A stretch of 43,662 nucleotides of DNA from Candidatus Borrarchaeum yapensis (GTDB lineage Archaea; Asgardarchaeota; Sifarchaeia; Borrarchaeales; Borrarchaeaceae), in NCBI GenBank assembly GCA_016840515.1, contig JAEOSF010000030.1, positions 1 through 43,662 on the forward strand. The letters are read 5' to 3'. Made by a program: the position numbers and the translations under genes. Of this stretch, positions 1-8,972 are shown piece after piece. Under the pieces are notes generated by a model. That model worked only from the letters and a program-made list of their open reading frames with translations, was not told the DNA's origin and ran no database searches. How positions within the stretch are numbered: position 1 is the stretch's first letter; every line of letters starts with the position of its first letter.

Positions 1-1095
1 TGGGTCGATTCAAACATTGAAGCAGATATGTTTGTTATTTCAAATACTGGTGCTCCTCCTAATCTTAGTAGCAACATTACCCGGAATATTGAAGGTATTC
101 ACTGGGAACATACAAGTGATGGGGTGATTCCTGGTTGTACTATCCAAGAGTTTGCTGGCGCGGAGTTCGAACTATGGAGCGAAGATTTTGACTCATTGCT
201 GATAGGCATTAATAGTTCTAACTACGCCGTAGTTAATGAGAACACCCAAATCATTTCCCCAAATAATACTGATGTCTATACACTCTTTAGAAAACTTAAA
301 AATCCAAATGCAAACTATTGCATTCTCAGTGATAAACTAGCTAATGAACTTGAGGTAAAAGTAGGGCAGAAAACACCAATCACCATAAATACCCATTATA
401 ATTCCACTGAATTTAAAGTCATCGGGATCATACATAATGATATTTTTGGATATCCAGGAGCAGGATTCTTCGGCATGATTGACATAGACAGATTCTATGA
501 TTTTGGCTTTGAGACAAAGGCCCATATGTTTACAATTAGATTGGATAACTACTATTTAAATGGCACAGAAGTCGATGCGCAAGTAGTAGCGGATCAAATC
601 GATGCGATATGGGGGGATGAATACAAATTAGATTTTACAATTAAAGAAGATATGAAAGAAGGCATTGACGAACAAGTGCAAGAGATAGGTACTTTCTTTG
701 CAATTATTAGCTACGCTTCGATCATTGTTGGATTACTTGCATTAGTAACTACAATGATTAAAATAGTCAGTGAGCGGCGCCGAGAAATAGGCTTGCTCAG
801 AACTATTGGCATAAAAAGGAGCAAAGTGATGCAGATTATTCTCTCTGAGTCGATATTTTTAGGAATAATCGGGCTCATACTTGGAATCATAGATGGATAT
901 ATCCTGGGTCTATCTATAGTAACGTTTATTGGTCAGGCTGGAGGATCATCATTTACTGTTGAATTTGTAATGCCATGGGTTAGCGTAGCTCAAACTACCA
1001 TTGTTGCTGTCATTGTCGCAATTGTTGGCGCTATATTTCCAGCATGGCAAGCTGGTAGAATAGCACCTGCAGAGTCACTAAGGTACACTGGTTAG
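1..1095 (+). CDS. FtsX/MacB-like ABC transporter permease, 3' end (5' end outside window)
   Basis: The frame is open from base 1, so the gene begins upstream of the window; the first ATG at 28 is internal. The 364 visible residues match the last 364 residues of the complete permease at 2552-5539 without net insertion or deletion: both stretches are 1095 bases and both end in SLRYTG-stop. The visible part holds an extracytoplasmic domain (about residues 10-220) followed by three or four membrane helices (about 230-350), the usual C-terminal FtsX module of a MacB/LolCE-type exporter or mechanotransducer. The motif ERRREIGLLRTIG before the second helix is typical of FtsX-like permeases. It probably works with an ABC ATPase such as the one at 1750-2529. 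The substrate is unknown. Confidence 0.9.
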   Translation, partial: WVDSNIEADMFVISNTGAPPNLSSNITRNIEGIHWEHTSDGVIPGCTIQEFAGAEFELWSEDFDSLLIGINSSNYAVVNENTQIISPNNTDVYTLFRKLKNPNANYCILSDKLANELEVKVGQKTPITINTHYNSTEFKVIGIIHNDIFGYPGAGFFGMIDIDRFYDFGFETKAHMFTIRLDNYYLNGTEVDAQVVADQIDAIWGDEYKLDFTIKEDMKEGIDEQVQEIGTFFAIISYASIIVGLLALVTTMIKIVSERRREIGLLRTIGIKRSKVMQIILSESIFLGIIGLILGIIDGYILGLSIVTFIGQAGGSSFTVEFVMPWVSVAQTTIVAVIVAIVGAIFPAWQAGRIAPAESLRYTG

Positions 1096-1516
1096 ATGGT
1101 GAACCTTTTGATCAGGATATTTCCCGCATATAAAGCACGCAAGGTAATGCCAGCAGAATCACTGGTTCCCTCAAAGAAGTCATATGCTTTATGGTGGGGA
1201 GGAATTGAGGGTGTTTTTCACTTGTACAGGGGTCTCTCCTCTTTTAAATATATGTTCTGAGATAGGGGTACATGGTCTAAAGGCACACCTCTCGCAGAAG
1301 TGGAAACGGTTAATGACCTCAGGGGTGATGAGCTGTTAAACTGGTATAGCCCGACTCTATATGAGGATTACTGGGCTGGGGTCTGGTAAACGCCCCCATG
1401 ATGTAGCGCATGATGAGGTTGAAACTCTAACTGGTATAGGTTGAGGACTGAGACCAAGTACAGCTGCAAACCTCACTACTTTAGCATGAGGTAGTTTACT
1501 AAGATATACTGGTTAG
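1096..1516 (+). pseudogene. Decayed fragments of a further FtsX-like permease C-terminus
   Basis: Directly after the stop at 1093-1095 an ATG opens a 54-codon frame (1096-1260) whose residues 8-23 (bases 1117-1164) read IFPAYKARKVMPAESL. This is a recognisable variant of the permease tail IFPAWQAGRIAPAESL. At 1493-1516 the codons spell SLLRYTG-stop, again the permease C-terminal signature (SLRYTG-stop), preceded by an in-frame TGA at 1487-1489. The bases between are not recognisable. The simplest reading is one or two degraded permease copies or recombination scars. The 54-codon frame could in principle still be translated, but nothing beyond the tail motif suggests a function. Confidence 0.55.
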
Positions 1517-1712
1517 TCTCTAATTCCCCTCTCTTTCTTTTTAAAGCTTTAATGTAGAACTTCATATGACAACACTCTGATCTCTCAATTTTTGGGACAG
1601 TAATTGATTTTCCTCTATAGTAATAATTATATTAATTATTCATATTGAATTCTCGATGATTAATAGAAGTTACTACTCCTAAAATTACATTCCTAATCAT
1701 AGATGCTTAGCG

Positions 1713-1723
1713 GAATATAAAAT
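1713..1723 (+). promoter_or_regulatory. TATA-type promoter of the ABC exporter operon
   Basis: The string GAATATAAAAT lies 32 bases (centre to first base) before the TTG at 1750, the spacing seen for other genes in this window. It is only about 11 bases before the GTG at 1729, which would therefore lie upstream of the expected transcription start. This decides in favour of TTG 1750 as the start of the ATPase gene. Confidence 0.5.
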
Positions 1724-1749
1724 ATTACGTGTGTCATGGGGGCTCAAAA

Positions 1750-2529
1750 TTGAGTGAGAATAGTGAAATTGTTCTCGAAACAATTGATTTAAAGAAAGAT
1801 TATTTTCTAGGTGACGTAGTTGTATCTGCTTTGCGAGGAGTTAACCTCCAAGTGAAAAAAGGTGAGTTTTTAGTTATAATGGGTCCTTCTGGAAGTGGTA
1901 AATCAACTCTCTTAAATCTACTTGGTGGATTGGATTATCCCACTTCAGGAAAAGTCCTAATCAACAATCAAGACATTTCAAAAATGTCTGATGCAAAATT
2001 AACAGAATTACGCGCACAAGAAATCGGATTCGTTTTTCAGTTCTATAATTTAGTACCTGTTTTAACTGCCTTAGAAAATGTAGAATTGCCGTTAATGCTT
2101 ATAGGTATGCCTCGTAAAGAACGCAAGAAATATGCTACAGAACTTTTAGAGACAGTCGGGCTTGGAGATCGAATGAATAATCGCCCTGACGAACTTAGCG
2201 GCGGACAAAGACAACGTGTTTCAATAGCGCGTGCACTTGCAAACGAACCCTCAATTGTCTTAGCTGATGAACCGACAGGTGATGTGGATACAAAAACTGG
2301 GGACGAAATTTTAGGATTGATGCATGATTTGAATGAGAACAGAGGTGTGACATTCATTGTCATAACACATGATCCTGTTGTTGCTGAACATTGTGATAGA
2401 CTCATTCGAATAATAGATGGACAGATTTCTACTGATAAAATGACTGCAACGAAGGTATTGAAATTTTCTGAAGAAGAATTTAAAGAAGCATGTGAAGAAC
2501 GTTTTGGTTCTGTTAGCGATACTGAATAA
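1750..2529 (+). CDS. ABC transporter ATP-binding protein, LolD/MacB type
   Basis: Cytoplasmic ATPase that powers the neighbouring FtsX-like permease. Walker A GPSGSGKST lies about residues 45-53, the Q-loop is in FQFYNLVP, the signature is LSGGQ, Walker B reads IVLADEPTG and the switch histidine is in VITHDP. The order and spacing are those of the LolD/MacB/FtsE family. The C-terminal ~30 residues after the ATPase core form a charged tail. The frame is open from a GTG at 1729, but the TATA box at 1713-1723 places transcription start beyond it, so TTG 1750 is preferred (259 residues). It is followed after 22 bases by the complete permease, forming a two-gene operon. MacB/Lol-type systems export lipids, peptides or lipoproteins or transduce force to the cell surface; the substrate here cannot be told. 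Confidence 0.93.
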   Translation: MSENSEIVLETIDLKKDYFLGDVVVSALRGVNLQVKKGEFLVIMGPSGSGKSTLLNLLGGLDYPTSGKVLINNQDISKMSDAKLTELRAQEIGFVFQFYNLVPVLTALENVELPLMLIGMPRKERKKYATELLETVGLGDRMNNRPDELSGGQRQRVSIARALANEPSIVLADEPTGDVDTKTGDEILGLMHDLNENRGVTFIVITHDPVVAEHCDRLIRIIDGQISTDKMTATKVLKFSEEEFKEACEERFGSVSDTE

Positions 2530-2551
2530 AAAATAGTTCTATGGTGATCTT

Positions 2552-5539
2552 ATGCAATTACAGACTATAAGCGATAGTATTCTCCTAATAATTCTTATAA
2601 TCGCTGTAATTGTAATCGTTATCTTGCTAAAAGACCAAGATCTTGTTCGAATGGCAATTCGAAACCTAGGACGCAGAAAAACACGCAATATCCTTACTGT
2701 TATTGGAATAAGCTTATCAATTTCATTATATGTGGCTTTTGATGCAGCCGCAACAAATGCAAGTCAAACCTTTCTAGACATTATCGAACTTACAGGTGGA
2801 AATATTGACTTTGAAATCTCCAGGATTGACGGTGAAGCATTCGATGAAGATATTCTTGACAAAGTTTTACAGGTAGAGGGAGTAAAATCTGCAGCTCCCC
2901 GTTTGCAACGTTTTTGCATTCTCTCTATTTCCGATGATGGAAATTCCACTGCAGCACAAGTGATTGGCATAGACCCAAGATATGATAATGAATTTGGCGA
3001 CTTATTTGATTATAAGAGTGGTGAAACAATTAATGATCTTGTAGTTGGACAGAATGTCATCGTAAGCGAATTGGTACTCGATGGAATTACTTATGAAGAA
3101 GAAGATGATGATGGTGAAATCAGTTTAGTCAATGCTACAGTTGGCGATAGACTAAAAATAAGGTATAGAAGTGGCAGAAGTTCAAGATCGAGAGTTTTTG
3201 ATATCGCAGCATTTGCTGAAGCCACTGGCAAGGTTCGTGATGAGTCTTTTGGATTAAGTGTGTGGGTTACCATCGATGCAGCACGAAAATTATTCCCTAA
3301 GACTGGCGGTAAGATCGATAGGCTTATTATTGAATTAGATCCCGCATTTTCTGATCAATTCGAAGAGGTTCAAAAAGGAATTGAGGATGTTGTTAAGGCA
3401 GAGGATGATCAACTTGAAGTATTCTCACCAAAACAAACTCAACTTGAAAATGCGCAGGGTGCTCTTATAGGTCTAAATGCTGGAACATCATTCGCGGGTG
3501 TTACTGTTTTATTGGCAATGGTTTTCCTTATATTTAACGCTATCAATATCACCCTTGCAGAACGTAAATATGAAATCGGTGTGCTTCGATCAATTGGATT
3601 TAAAAAATTGAAACTATTTCGACTCTTTATTTATGAAATACTCGCAATCGGTATAGCAGGAAGTTTGCTTGGCTTATTGCTTGGTATTGGTTTATCACAA
3701 GCATTATTTCAATTCTTAACAAACACCATTATCAGTGATGAATTAGCAGATCCAAATGCTCTTAGAGAGGCAGGGCAGTTTTTTATTGATCCTATTTCTC
3801 TTCGAGATGGTTTCATTATAGGTATTATCCTAACGATAATTGCGGGACTTTATCCTCTTATTAGTATTACAAGAATTGCTATTATAAATGCACTCAGACC
3901 AGAATCCCGGGTAACAACGGAGCCCACATTAAGATCTCGTTTAAAATGCATTATTGGAGGAACTATTCTTCTCGTTGTTGGTATAATTCTTTTCGTCACA
4001 GTGATGCTTATCCCAGAACTAGAAATGACGGGAATGCTCAGTGGTTTCATTAGTGCTATTGGTCTTGCAATGCTAGTTGTAGGTATTCCCCAAATTATAT
4101 GTGGTATAAAGCAGAAATATCGTCTCTTGTCGGCGGGCGTATCTTTGTTGATGGCTGGTATCATTGAAGTACAGTTTCTTCGCGCAACGGGTCTAGTTGG
4201 AAATTTTGTTCTTGTAGCTGGCTCAATACTCTTCACCGCAGGAATACTGAGAGGTGTAGGAAGCCTTTTTAATTTCTTTTTTAGACGTATTCCAGGCTTC
4301 GAATATGTAAGCGAACTAGCTAGCAGAAATCTGTGGAGAAAACCTGCTCGTAGCACATTAACTTTTGGTATTTTTACAATAGCTCTGTCTTTAGTCATAA
4401 CAGTCGCTACAATTACAGGTTCGGTCACAGCTGGTATCCTTAATTTCGTAGATGACAACCTAGAGGCTGATATGTTCATTATATCTCAAGTTGGAGCGCC
4501 TCCCACTCTCAGCGGCAATATCACGCAAAATATTCAAGGTATTCATTGGGAAAACACCAGTGAGGGATGGGTTCCTGCCATTACAGTGCAACAACAGGCA
4601 GGTGCGCAGTTCGATCTCTGGGACGAAGATTTTGATTCATTGCTCATTGGGGTTAACAGTACAAATTATGCAATAATTAATGAAAATACACGAATTATTG
4701 CACCAAACGATACAGATGCATTTAAGCTCTTCAAACAACTTAAAAATCCAAATGAAAATGCCTGCATAATAAGTGAAAAATTAGCAAATGAACTTCAAGT
4801 ACGAATAGATCAGAAAACACCTATCGAAATTAACGCAGCAGGAAACAAAACAGAATTTAAGGTTCGAGGTATCATTTCTAATAACTTCATTGGCGCCCCA
4901 CAAGCAGGATTCTTCTGTATTATTGATATTGACAGATTTTATGAATTTGGATTTGAAGAAAATGCAAATATATTTACTCTTAAACTAGATCAACGCTATG
5001 AAAATGGTACAGAAGTCAACCCGCAAGTTGTTGCCGATCAGATCGATGCAATTTGGGGCGATGAGTATAAACTAAGTTTTTCGCTCAAACAAGATATCAA
5101 AGCGGATATTGAGGAAGGAACAGCTCAGATAGGCGTTTTCTTTAATATTATAAGTTATGCTTCGATTATCGTTGGATTGCTTGCGTTATTAACTACTCTA
5201 ATTAAGATAGTTAGTGAGAGAAGACGAGAAATTGGATTACTTCGTACTATAGGCATAAAAAGGGCAAAAGTAATTCAGCTTATCCTGGCTGAGTCTATAT
5301 TTCTAGCTCTAATTGGTCTCATTCTTGGACTTCTTGATGGATACTTCTTAGGGGCAACGATCGTTCGATTGATCGCAGAATCTGGAGGATCAACATTCAG
5401 TGCAGTATTTATAGTACCATGGAATGAAATCGCATTGACTACTGTTATTGCAATCGTTGCAGCTATTGGCGCTGCGATATTTCCAGCATGGCAAGCAGGT
5501 AAGGTGGCACCAGCGGAATCATTAAGGTATACCGGCTGA
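2552..5539 (+). CDS. FtsX/MacB-like ABC transporter permease, two-module, 995 residues
   Basis: Membrane partner of the ATPase just upstream. It begins with a membrane helix (about residues 8-26), then VRMAIRNLGRRKTRNILTV, the hallmark entry of MacB_PCD domains, a first extracytoplasmic domain (about 60-310), a three-helix FtsX module (about 315-450), two to four further helices (about 465-590), a second NLWRKPARSTLT entry, a second extracytoplasmic domain (about 640-860) and a final FtsX module. ERKYEIGVLRSIG and ERRREIGLLRTIG mark the two modules. The size and duplicated layout resemble LolC/E-like or DUF-type archaeal permeases that work as single double-length chains. The ATG follows GGTGATC by two bases, a textbook archaeal ribosome site. 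Its last 364 residues are closely paralogous to the gene running off the left edge. Confidence 0.92.
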   Translation: MQLQTISDSILLIILIIAVIVIVILLKDQDLVRMAIRNLGRRKTRNILTVIGISLSISLYVAFDAAATNASQTFLDIIELTGGNIDFEISRIDGEAFDEDILDKVLQVEGVKSAAPRLQRFCILSISDDGNSTAAQVIGIDPRYDNEFGDLFDYKSGETINDLVVGQNVIVSELVLDGITYEEEDDDGEISLVNATVGDRLKIRYRSGRSSRSRVFDIAAFAEATGKVRDESFGLSVWVTIDAARKLFPKTGGKIDRLIIELDPAFSDQFEEVQKGIEDVVKAEDDQLEVFSPKQTQLENAQGALIGLNAGTSFAGVTVLLAMVFLIFNAINITLAERKYEIGVLRSIGFKKLKLFRLFIYEILAIGIAGSLLGLLLGIGLSQALFQFLTNTIISDELADPNALREAGQFFIDPISLRDGFIIGIILTIIAGLYPLISITRIAIINALRPESRVTTEPTLRSRLKCIIGGTILLVVGIILFVTVMLIPELEMTGMLSGFISAIGLAMLVVGIPQIICGIKQKYRLLSAGVSLLMAGIIEVQFLRATGLVGNFVLVAGSILFTAGILRGVGSLFNFFFRRIPGFEYVSELASRNLWRKPARSTLTFGIFTIALSLVITVATITGSVTAGILNFVDDNLEADMFIISQVGAPPTLSGNITQNIQGIHWENTSEGWVPAITVQQQAGAQFDLWDEDFDSLLIGVNSTNYAIINENTRIIAPNDTDAFKLFKQLKNPNENACIISEKLANELQVRIDQKTPIEINAAGNKTEFKVRGIISNNFIGAPQAGFFCIIDIDRFYEFGFEENANIFTLKLDQRYENGTEVNPQVVADQIDAIWGDEYKLSFSLKQDIKADIEEGTAQIGVFFNIISYASIIVGLLALLTTLIKIVSERRREIGLLRTIGIKRAKVIQLILAESIFLALIGLILGLLDGYFLGATIVRLIAESGGSTFSAVFIVPWNEIALTTVIAIVAAIGAAIFPAWQAGKVAPAESLRYTG

Positions 5540-5728
5540 CATCAGCCATCATTCCACTATCCATTTTTTCTTTGAATTAACATAGGAGCTAATAACAGTT
5601 AACATTCGATTTTTTATCATCATTAATGCGAATCATTGCGCGCGCATTTAACAACAATGCTTTTATTCCAACTTATGCGCAAACAAATACGACAGTACAA
5701 ATAGATTAACTTTATGAAGGTAGAACTG

Positions 5729-6451
5729 ATGAGATTACTCATTTCTGTTATTAACAGAGAAGAAGCAATCAACGCGATAAATGGTGGAACGGACATACTT
5801 GACGTTAAAAACCCTAAAGAAGGATCACTCGGAGCTAATTTTCCCTGGGTAATTAAGAGCATATCTGAAGAAGTTCATGAAAAAGCAAAGGATGTAGAAA
5901 TCAGTGCAACAATTGGCGATGCACCCTATAAACCCGGAACAATGGCTCTTGCTGCGCTTGGTTGCACAGTTTCAAATGTGGATTATGTAAAAGTAGGGCT
6001 TTTTGACACAACAACTGAATCACAAGCTGTGGAAGTCATGAAAGCAGTATCAAAGGCGGTAAAAGACTATAATTCAGATGTTAAAGTTGTGTGCGCAGGT
6101 TATTCTGATTCATATCGAATCAAATCAGTTCCTCCCTCTGCAATTCCAAATATTGCAATAGATTCAGAAGCCGACATTGCAATGTTAGATACTGGAGTGA
6201 AAGACGGTAAATCCTTACTGGATTTTATGTCTTTAGATCAACTTGCCGATTTCACAGATCAATGTCATGAACATGGGCTTCTATCAGCGCTTGCTGGATC
6301 ATTAAAGGAAGAACATATTTTAAAACTAATTCCATTAAAGCCGGATGTTGTAGGCGTTCGTTCGGTTGTTTGTACATCTTTTGATCGTTTGAATGGGCAT
6401 TTAGATTCTAAGAAGGTTGAAAAGTTGATTAATTTGATTAAAAACAAATAA
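5729..6451 (+). CDS. mfnB: (5-formylfuran-3-yl)methyl phosphate synthase
   Basis: First committed enzyme of the furan part of methanofuran: it condenses two glyceraldehyde-3-phosphate molecules to 4-(hydroxymethyl)-2-furancarboxaldehyde phosphate (4-HFC-P). Family signature residues are clear near the N-terminus: DILDVKNPKEGSLGANFPWVI, including the Schiff-base lysine of the DVKNP motif, and TIGDAPYKPGTMALAALG further on. At 240 residues it has the family length. The frame also opens at ATG 5714, but ATG 5729 gives the normal family start (MRLLISV) and follows GAAGGT by a good spacing. It is single, with an ABC operon upstream and a gene-free 385 bases downstream. Other methanofuran genes in the window (mfnE, mfnD, mfnF) are scattered rather than in one operon. 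Confidence 0.93.
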   Translation: MRLLISVINREEAINAINGGTDILDVKNPKEGSLGANFPWVIKSISEEVHEKAKDVEISATIGDAPYKPGTMALAALGCTVSNVDYVKVGLFDTTTESQAVEVMKAVSKAVKDYNSDVKVVCAGYSDSYRIKSVPPSAIPNIAIDSEADIAMLDTGVKDGKSLLDFMSLDQLADFTDQCHEHGLLSALAGSLKEEHILKLIPLKPDVVGVRSVVCTSFDRLNGHLDSKKVEKLINLIKNK

Positions 6452-6836
6452 TTACATATTTTTAATTGAGTTTTATAGAGCACATCTAGTCAAATAATTA
6501 GATTATGCTTCTATTAGAATTGCGAACTTTTCATTCGCAACTCCATGTCGAGTGCATTTAACACCATCACGCGTTATGCTTTCGAAGACTTTGCGAGCAT
6601 CTCAAAAAAGGTATCATTGTGGTATATCGATTTGTATATAATTTTTGTCTGTGTTTTCAGATACTATATTGCGCTGAATCAAGATGTAGCGATTTTCTAG
6701 TGAACTACGTTAAACGCATATTTCATGTAACTCATTTCGTTTTGAAATTGAGAAAACTAATATTTTGGCATTAGATCTGACTTATTCAGTATAAGCCACG
6801 ATTTCCAATAGATTATATGTTCGCAGAACGGGAATA
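6452..6836. other. 385-base gene-free spacer with one hairpin
   Basis: Between the convergent mfnB and HEAT-repeat genes I see no coding frame. A perfect 7-bp stem TTGCGAA / TTCGCAA with a 7-base loop lies at 6520-6540, 69 bases after the mfnB stop. There is no T-run behind it, so a terminator role is unsure. The 11-mer AGTGAACTACG at 6699-6709 recurs at 19476-19486. Confidence 0.4.
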
Positions 6837-7634
6837 TCACTGTATTCGTTCTAATGCCTTTATTGCTGCGTCACGTAAGAATTTATCTTTTGATTGCGCT
6901 GCTTCCGTAAGTAATGGGCTGGCCAGAGGATCACCGATATATCCAAGTGCTTCAGCAGCATATGCTCTCAAAAACTTGTCACCCTTTCGCAAGCGCCCTC
7001 CTTCTAGAATATCCATTGCAAGATCAAACCCACTCTTGTCACCAAGTCGACCAAGAGAGCCCGCTGCACCTAATTGTAGGCGTTTATTTCTCTGTTTTAA
7101 TAGACCTTTCAAAGCATCTATGGCATCTTGACGATCTAATCCTAGTTCTCCTATTGCATCGCACACCCACTGACGTACTGATGCGTCTTTGTCAGAAAGT
7201 AATGCAAGAAGTGGAGTCAACGCCTTCTCGTCATCTAAACGTCCTAATGCTCTAGCCGAAAACATGCGTACACCGCCATCTTCATCCTTTAACGCATTTA
7301 TGAGCGGTTCAACTGCTCTTTCATCCCTTAATTCACCAAGACTGTTTGCTGCTTCTCTCCTCACTATCCTTCTTTTGTCTGATAATGCAGAAATTAGCGG
7401 TTCTACAGCCCTAAGATCTCCAAGGCTTCCTAAGGATAATGCAGCATTCATCCTCACTTTCCTATTTTTATCAGATAGGAGTACTATAATCTCTTGAATT
7501 CTTTCTGGATCCTGTTGAATAATCGTGTTAAGTTTCCTATAGTTTTCAGATGTCAAGTCTTTCAGTAAATCCTTAATTTCGTCGTCTTTTACAATACCCA
7601 CGAGTTTTCCAATGTCTTTAAACTTGTCGAGCAT
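6837..7634 (-). CDS. HEAT-repeat (PBS-lyase type) protein
   Basis: An all-helical repeat scaffold, presumably for protein-protein contact in the cytoplasm. At least five to six HEAT/PBS-lyase repeats run from about residue 50 to the C-terminus, each with the pattern D-x-x-VR-x-x-A-A-x-x-LG-x-L-x-D-x-x-A-x-x-P-L, for example LGSLGDLRAVEPLISAL and LGELRDERAVEPLINAL. The first ~45 residues are charged and helical and not repeat-like. No catalytic motif is visible. The frame extends to a GTG three codons upstream, but the ATG at 7634 sits behind AGGTGA at the right distance. A TATA box at 7669-7678 on this strand would give a leader of about 10 bases. Neighbours give no functional hint; partners are unknown. 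Confidence 0.85.
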   Translation of the reverse strand: MLDKFKDIGKLVGIVKDDEIKDLLKDLTSENYRKLNTIIQQDPERIQEIIVLLSDKNRKVRMNAALSLGSLGDLRAVEPLISALSDKRRIVRREAANSLGELRDERAVEPLINALKDEDGGVRMFSARALGRLDDEKALTPLLALLSDKDASVRQWVCDAIGELGLDRQDAIDALKGLLKQRNKRLQLGAAGSLGRLGDKSGFDLAMDILEGGRLRKGDKFLRAYAAEALGYIGDPLASPLLTEAAQSKDKFLRDAAIKALERIQ

Positions 7635-7668
7635 TTCTTTCACCTATCAATAGTAGGGCAGTTATTCG

Positions 7669-7678
7669 CATATATACA
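7669..7678 (-). promoter_or_regulatory. TATA box of the HEAT-repeat gene
   Basis: Read on the minus strand the sequence is TGTATATATG, centred 39 bases before the chosen ATG at 7634, with the ribosome site AGGTGA just ahead of the start. This is the short-leader arrangement repeated at several genes here. Confidence 0.5.
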
Positions 7679-7764
7679 AGGACGTTCTATTTAATATTAC
7701 CTGTTTATTAGAATGAACGTTCAAAACGTTTCCAGCTGATCTCGTGATAAGAATCTTGTAGACA

Positions 7765-7775
7765 GTTATATATAA
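7765..7775 (+). promoter_or_regulatory. TATA box upstream of the prenyl synthase gene
   Basis: GTTATATATAA on the plus strand is the strongest TATA-like string in the 236-base divergent spacer between the HEAT gene and the prenyl synthase. It would give a leader of roughly 85 bases. Confidence 0.45.
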
Positions 7776-7879
7776 GCGCTTCTCTTCAGATAAGTCCTTC
7801 AAAGAATGTAGGATTGTAATGTCGAAAACTTGAAAAACTGAATTAAAATACTAGACAAAATAAGCCTTAAGTGATATCA

Positions 7880-8944
7880 ATGAGTTTTTTAGATCGTTTT
7901 AAAGAGCATAAGAAAATTATTGATAACGAATTAAAGCTATTTCTTTCATCTGTTGTCAAAAAATGCAAGCAGTCAATAAATGCTGATGCTTATCAAGAGA
8001 TATCTAATTATGTAATGAGAGGAGGAAAACGCCTACGTGCACTTGCATTATTTATGGCATATAAAGCGGTAGGTGGGAAAAACGAAGATGCTGCGCGTCA
8101 ATTGTCAATTTGCGTTGAGCTATTACATAATTCCACTCTTGTCCATGATGATATAATTGACAGGGATGATAAGCGACGAAATGCTCCTACCTTTCATATC
8201 AAATTCCAAGAATTCTATAAGCCGCTTGGAGACGATGATGAAGAGACAATTCATCGTTTTGGGGAATCTATCGCAATTTTAGCAGGAAATATCATGTATG
8301 AACTTGGTCTAGAGGTCATTAACCATTTGCAGATTCCTAGTGAAATCAAATCAAGACTTATTGAGATATATGCATCAACATATCGCAAAGTAAACGAAGG
8401 CCAGATATTGGATATAGATTTTGAAAACCGATTTAATATCACTGAGAAAGAGTACTATGAAATGGTTCAACTTAAAACAGGTGCACTATTTGAAGCAGCC
8501 TTACTAATGGGTGTAACAATGGCACAAGGTTCTGAATCACAACTTGATACGTTTATCTCGTTTGGTATTCCCGCATTCACTGCATTTCAAATTCAAGATG
8601 ACATACTTGGGACTTTTGGAACAGATAAGTGGGGAAAGAATATCGAGAGTGATCTCCGAGAAGGAAAAAGAACTTTATTGGTTATAAAAGCTCTAGAAAA
8701 ACTTAGTGACGTTGACAAAGAATTTCTTATTTCCACTATTGGAAACGCAAATGCCACTTCTGAAGAATTAGAGCGAGTTAGAAATCTTATAAAGAGCTGT
8801 GGAGCATTGGGCTATGCGACAGCTACATCAAAAGAATTAATAACACGGGCAAAACAACAGCTGACGATTGAGCCATCATTAAAAAAAGAAGGATTAGAGT
8901 TTTTTGAAGCATTCGCTGATTTTCTAATTTCTAGAGCATATTAA
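7880..8944 (+). CDS. Polyprenyl (probably geranylgeranyl) diphosphate synthase
   Basis: Trans-type isoprenyl diphosphate synthase that builds the C20 or longer chain needed for archaeal ether lipids and quinones. First aspartate-rich motif: LVHDDIIDRDDKRR at about residues 87-100. Second: FQIQDDILGTFG at about 240. MRGGKRLRA near the N-terminus is the isopentenyl diphosphate-binding segment. The residues before the first motif are small or aliphatic rather than aromatic, which fits a product longer than farnesyl diphosphate, although chain length cannot be fixed from this. The family length is about 300-330 and this one is 354, with a longer loop after the first motif. A GTG at 7871 is in frame, but ATG 7880 follows GTGAT and is preferred. 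It stands alone. Confidence 0.92.
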   Translation: MSFLDRFKEHKKIIDNELKLFLSSVVKKCKQSINADAYQEISNYVMRGGKRLRALALFMAYKAVGGKNEDAARQLSICVELLHNSTLVHDDIIDRDDKRRNAPTFHIKFQEFYKPLGDDDEETIHRFGESIAILAGNIMYELGLEVINHLQIPSEIKSRLIEIYASTYRKVNEGQILDIDFENRFNITEKEYYEMVQLKTGALFEAALLMGVTMAQGSESQLDTFISFGIPAFTAFQIQDDILGTFGTDKWGKNIESDLREGKRTLLVIKALEKLSDVDKEFLISTIGNANATSEELERVRNLIKSCGALGYATATSKELITRAKQQLTIEPSLKKEGLEFFEAFADFLISRAY

Positions 8945-8972
8945 ACTTTATTTTTCTTGGTTTAAGCGGGTA

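Noticed and set aside
1180..1500. GC-richer stretch with GATGA and CTGA strings that looked like a structured RNA (C/D box, SRP or RNase P RNA)
   Set aside because: C and D boxes are not spaced as in archaeal sRNAs, no RNase P or SRP conserved core could be read, and both flanks carry permease tail codons.
3850..4479. A 209-codon open frame on the minus strand inside the permease gene
   Set aside because: It is an antisense shadow of conserved permease membrane segments, with basic, low-complexity translation and no ribosome site.
6817..7497. Three overlapping plus-strand frames opposite the HEAT-repeat gene
   Set aside because: The minus strand encodes regular HEAT repeats; the plus frames are mirror artefacts of the repeated codons.
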